Shown: positions 6,980-8,916 of the stretch, piece after piece | Position numbering within the stretch: the stretch's first letter is position 1 | Layout: each line of letters begins with the position of its first letter | The notes under the pieces: generated by a model | What the model was told of the DNA's origin: nothing | Database searches by the model: none | Seen by the model: only the letters and a program-made list of their open reading frames with translations | Translations under genes and position numbers: made by a program | Source: an uncultured Burkholderiales bacterium | Lineage (GTDB): Bacteria > Pseudomonadota > Gammaproteobacteria > Burkholderiales > Burkholderiaceae_C | Direction of reading: 5' to 3' | Assembly (NCBI GenBank): GCA_903856995.1 | Contig: CAIODK010000265.1 | Location: 1 to 8,916 of the forward strand | Length of the DNA stretch: 8,916 bases

Positions 6980-7422
6980 TTACGTTTCAGTCCCATCACA
7001 TCCATCATTTGTTCGGTTTGTATTTGCAATTGTTCAGCATAGCTGTTTACCAAGCTCGGCACGACGGGCAACTGTGGCACGTTGTCCATGAACGTTTGCA
7101 CATTCTTTTCTAAATAAGAGCCCATGAAACCCTGCATGGCGTGGCCGTAAAAACGAATGATGTTGGCCAACACCTGCTCAGTCAGCATGGGCGAACCCTC
7201 CGCCTCGTGCTCCAAGATGATTTGCAACAAAATGCTGCGCGTCAAATCCTCACCCGACTTGGCATCCACCACCCGAAAGGCGGCATGGCTCATCACCAGT
7301 TGTTTGATATCTGCCAAGGCCACATAACTGGATGACGCGGTGTCATACAAGCGGCGATTGGGGTACTTCTTGATCACGCGGTCTTGCGTGTCATCTGAAG
7401 TAATTGTTTTTTTGCTGCTCAT
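6976..7422 (-). CDS. phaR: Polyhydroxyalkanoate synthesis repressor PhaR
   Basis: PhaR is a DNA-binding repressor that also binds PHA granules. It controls phasin genes and its own gene, releasing DNA when granules form. The 148-residue product begins MSSKKTITSDD and has the N-terminal DNA-binding domain RVIKKYPNRRLYDTASSSYV (residues 15-34), followed by the IKQLV, FRVVDAKSGEDLTRSILLQI stretch. After this comes a PHB-accumulation segment containing LANIIRFYGHAMQGFMGSYL. The C-terminus has Gln-rich QLQIQTEQMM. The start at 7420-7422 is chosen because a GGGAG Shine-Dalgarno sequence lies 9 nt upstream and homology begins here. An upstream in-frame ATG at 7501-7503 would force translation through a terminator hairpin. 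The product is somewhat shorter than Cupriavidus PhaR (about 183). It is coupled to rimO by an ATGA overlap. No PHA synthase or phasin gene is present in the window. Confidence 0.9.
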   Translation of the reverse strand: MSSKKTITSDDTQDRVIKKYPNRRLYDTASSSYVALADIKQLVMSHAAFRVVDAKSGEDLTRSILLQIILEHEAEGSPMLTEQVLANIIRFYGHAMQGFMGSYLEKNVQTFMDNVPQLPVVPSLVNSYAEQLQIQTEQMMDVMGLKRK

Positions 7423-7440
7423 CGAAGTCAGCTCCCGTTT

Positions 7441-7480
7441 AAAAAGAAAAGCCCAGAACTGTTCAAACAGTGCCGGGCTT
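7441..7480 (-). terminator. Strong intrinsic terminator in the phaR leader (possible attenuator)
   Basis: On the minus strand a 15-bp stem (7466-7480 with 7449-7463; one GU pair, one C-T mismatch) is followed by TTTTCTTTTT. Pairing is better on the minus strand than on the plus, where the GU becomes an A-C mismatch. It ends 18 nt before the phaR ATG, leaving no room for a promoter in between. It may end transcripts from the Prs-like gene, attenuate phaR, or both. Confidence 0.8.
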
Positions 7481-7515
7481 GACGGGGGCCAACACCCCAC
7501 CATGTCAAAGTGGCA

Positions 7516-7521
7516 ATTATA
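7516..7521 (-). promoter_or_regulatory. Consensus -10 box, probable phaR-rimO promoter
   Basis: The minus strand has a perfect TATAAT at 7516-7521. The best -35 at 17-bp spacing is GCTAAA, which is weak. Predicted transcription starts near 7509, giving a leader of about 85 nt that contains the whole terminator hairpin. A TGGGT/ACCCA dyad (7535-7539 with 7546-7550) overlaps the -35 area and could be an operator; this is inference. Confidence 0.5.
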
Positions 7522-7567
7522 AGGGTGCGTCGCGTGGGTTTAGCGACCCATCAAAAATCACCACTTG

Positions 7568-7657
7568 TTGACCATTGTCAATTCGACAGCGTCTTTGGCT
7601 GTCAATTTTCCATCTTTTCACATACATTTATTGAAATGAAAAGGTAATTGAAGATGG
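7568..7657. repeat. Cluster of overlapping inverted repeats between the Prs-like gene and phaR
   Basis: Three dyads lie in 90 AT-rich bases. TTGAC-CATT-GTCAA is at 7568-7581. AATTCGACAGC with GCTGTCAATT (7580-7590 with 7598-7607) has one bulged C and a 7-nt loop. CTTTTCA/TGAAAAG (7614-7620 with 7637-7643) is flanked by CCATCTT/AAGATGG (7610-7616 with 7651-7657). TGTCAATT occurs twice, 24 bp apart (7576, 7600), and gives two minus-strand TTGACA boxes. The function is unknown; the cluster could be operators for phaR or the old promoter region of the broken gene at 7654. Confidence 0.5.
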
Positions 7658-7794
7658 GAAAGCAACCTCAAAAACAGATCACTGAGACGGCCAATCTCTA
7701 TAAACATCTGTTTGACTCGTCTCAAGATGGCATATTGATTCTCGGTTTTGAATCCGCCGTATTAATTTTTTCGAGATCAAAGGGGAAACACTGA
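7654..7794 (+). pseudogene. Remnant of a PAS-domain sensor gene (5' end only)
   Basis: An ATG at 7654, with AAAAGG 9 nt upstream, opens a 46-codon frame starting MGKQPQKQITETANLYKHLF and then DSSQDGILILGFE, before losing resemblance and stopping at TGA (7792-7794). The LYKHLFDSSQDGILIL stretch looks like the start of a PAS domain as found in bacterial sensor kinases and GGDEF/EAL proteins. In these, the family continues with a TG-x-I-x-D-x-N motif and a long protein. Here it breaks off near 7753, where the 3' end of the Prs-like gene begins on the opposite strand. I read this as a gene start cut off by recombination or deletion. The assignment rests on pattern recognition of about 20 residues; an unrelated small protein or chance is possible. 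Confidence 0.5.
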
Positions 7795-8632
7795 TGGCGT
7801 TTGTCGTATGAAAAATAGAGTTTGTGCTCAAAATTAGAGAAACACCCGCGTCTTGAATGACCTGCAAAGCATCGCCTCTGAACAAGGCGTGCGTGACAGC
7901 CACATCCACGCAAGTGGCCCCTGCGGCAAGTAGCAACTGGGCCGCACGCGCTAAGGTTCTGCCGCTGCTGGCGATGTCATCCAACACAACCACCGCACGC
8001 CCCGTGACATCGATCGCCGGCAGGACGATGTCCACCGATTGATCGCCATGCCGCACCTTCTGACAGACGGCATAGTCAAACCCATGATGCTGTGCGGCAG
8101 CCGCAACCCATTGGGCTGATTCGCTGTCAGGCCCAATCAGGAATGGGTTCACGTGGCGTTGTGCAATCAAATCGCCCAGCAACGGTGCAGCACTGAGGGT
8201 GACAGTTTGGGTGCCGGGTATGACTGTGTCGAGCGTGTTGATGCGATGCAAATGGGGGTCGACCGTGATCACGGTGTCAAACAAGGAGGCTAGCAATTGC
8301 CCCACCACGCGCTGGCTCACCGCCTCGCCGGGTTGAAACGCGATGTCCTGTCGCATGTAGGCTAAGTAGGGGGCGACCAAGATTAATTTCTGGGCGCCTA
8401 GTTGCCGCGCTGTGCGTGCGGCCAGCAAGAGTTCCACCAGTTTTTCATTTGGGTCGACCAAGCTGCGTAGCAGCACAACGTGGCTAGGCAAATGAGGTGG
8501 CAAGCGCAGCTTGAGCTCGCCGTCTGGGAAGCGATGCCTGTCGATGCGTTCAGGCGTCAACCCCGCCTCATGGGCGAGCTGCAAAGCGAATTGGGTCTCA
8601 TCTTCAAAATAAAGCAAGCAGGAATATGGCAT
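7679..8632 (-). CDS. Ribose-phosphate pyrophosphokinase-like protein (PRPP synthetase family)
   Basis: Prs enzymes transfer pyrophosphate from ATP to ribose 5-phosphate, giving PRPP for nucleotide and amino-acid synthesis. The 317-residue product shows RFPDGELKLRLP (34-45), a VAPYLAYMRQD segment near 90, VDPHLHR near 125 (metal/ATP region), QKVRHGDQSVDIV near 190 (flexible-loop lysine) and the PRPP-binding VVVLDDIASSGRTLA near 215-230. RFPDGE and SSGRT in place of the classical SDGE and TAGT point to the archaeal-type or divergent class, not the housekeeping Prs. The start at 8630-8632 overlaps the stop of the phosphorylase gene (TGATG), so the two are co-translated. The last 26 or so residues (from RRIQNRES onward) go beyond the family end and are the antisense of the PAS-like remnant, suggesting loss of the original stop. 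It may use ribose bisphosphate chemistry with its neighbour; this is inference. Confidence 0.82.
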   Translation of the reverse strand: MPYSCLLYFEDETQFALQLAHEAGLTPERIDRHRFPDGELKLRLPPHLPSHVVLLRSLVDPNEKLVELLLAARTARQLGAQKLILVAPYLAYMRQDIAFQPGEAVSQRVVGQLLASLFDTVITVDPHLHRINTLDTVIPGTQTVTLSAAPLLGDLIAQRHVNPFLIGPDSESAQWVAAAAQHHGFDYAVCQKVRHGDQSVDIVLPAIDVTGRAVVVLDDIASSGRTLARAAQLLLAAGATCVDVAVTHALFRGDALQVIQDAGVSLILSTNSIFHTTNAISVSPLISKKLIRRIQNRESICHLETSQTDVYRDWPSQ

Positions 8633-8916
8633 CAGAACTCCACAAAAACATGCGGCAGGTTTTTCGCGTCACCAATGGTGTAGCCGCTGAACTTGTTGCT
8701 GAATTGGCGGGCGAAGTCTAGGTCCGCATGAAACTCGGCATGCACCCGATAGAGCACATCACCGGCCCGCACCACGTCGCCCAGTTTGTGCATCAGATCG
8801 ACACCCGCACACTCGACTTTGGGTGCGCCTGCTAATCGGGCAATGCGGGCAATATGCAAGTTGTCAATGCCAATCACCACACCACTGGTGACAGCGAGCA
8901 CCTCGAAGGTCAAGGC
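8632..8916 (-). CDS. Archaeal-type thymidine/AMP phosphorylase, C-terminal part (runs off right edge)
   Basis: These enzymes phosphorolyse nucleosides or nucleotides: thymidine phosphorylase yields deoxyribose 1-phosphate, and archaeal AMP phosphorylase yields ribose 1,5-bisphosphate. The visible 94 codons have no start inside the window and end at TGA (8632-8634). The sequence GVVIGIDNLHIARIARLAGA followed by PKVECAGVDLMHKLGDVVRA and GDVLYRVHAEFHADLDFA matches the C-terminal lobe of the archaeal-type DeoA/AMP phosphorylase family. The IDN and LAGAP motifs differ from ordinary E. coli DeoA. It is upstream of, and coupled to, the Prs-like gene, a pairing that suggests phosphorolysis products feed PRPP or bisphosphate metabolism. 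Substrate cannot be decided without the N-terminal domain. Confidence 0.85.
   Translation of the reverse strand, partial: ALTFEVLAVTSGVVIGIDNLHIARIARLAGAPKVECAGVDLMHKLGDVVRAGDVLYRVHAEFHADLDFARQFSNKFSGYTIGDAKNLPHVFVEF

Noticed and set aside
7423..7503. Longer phaR starting at the ATG at 7501-7503
   Set aside because: The added residues would be coded by the terminator hairpin and its T tract; PhaR similarity and a GGGAG ribosome site support the start at 7422.

Overview
The window looks like chromosomal backbone of a betaproteobacterium, most likely Burkholderiales and probably Comamonadaceae. The evidence is moderately high GC, a PhaR regulator of polyhydroxyalkanoate storage, a DadA/Nnr pair divergent from rpsB, and an archaeal-type DeoA plus Prs-like pair. 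This placement comes from family and gene-order recognition, not from a search. There is no insertion sequence, phage gene, CRISPR array or defence module.

Layout. At the left edge the minus strand carries the first 65 codons of rpsB (ribosomal protein S2), with an extended -10 promoter and a leader of about 145 nt that folds well. Diverging from it is a plus-strand pair with an ATGA overlap: a DadA-type FAD amino-acid dehydrogenase (411-1667) and bifunctional NAD(P)HX repair enzyme Nnr (1664-3166). The Nnr gene carries an in-frame hexanucleotide repeat. Convergent to Nnr is rnr (RNase R, minus strand), whose 5' end runs towards a plus-strand tRNA-Leu(CAG) with its own promoter and terminator. 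Next on the minus strand is a coupled pair, phaR then rimO (ATGA overlap), driven by a promoter at about 7516 that lies upstream of a strong terminator hairpin in the phaR leader. The right end holds the 3' part of an archaeal-type thymidine/AMP phosphorylase gene, coupled by a TGATG junction to a PRPP-synthetase-like gene.

How the genes work together. Most entries are housekeeping: translation (S2, RimO, tRNA-Leu), RNA decay (RNase R), cofactor repair (Nnr), D-amino-acid oxidation (DadA), carbon-storage control (PhaR) and nucleoside/PRPP salvage (DeoA/Prs).

The oddities lie between the genes. The 3' end of the Prs-like gene appears to run into the antisense of a broken PAS-domain gene start on the plus strand (7654-7794). 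The phaR leader has the order promoter, terminator, gene, which suggests attenuation. The rnr gene has no ATG, GTG or TTG start in the right place. Instead, a strong Shine-Dalgarno site leads to a short TTG frame ending in GTT-TGA, from which a +1 shift would enter rnr. I do not see a clearly new multi-gene system; these are the places worth a second look.
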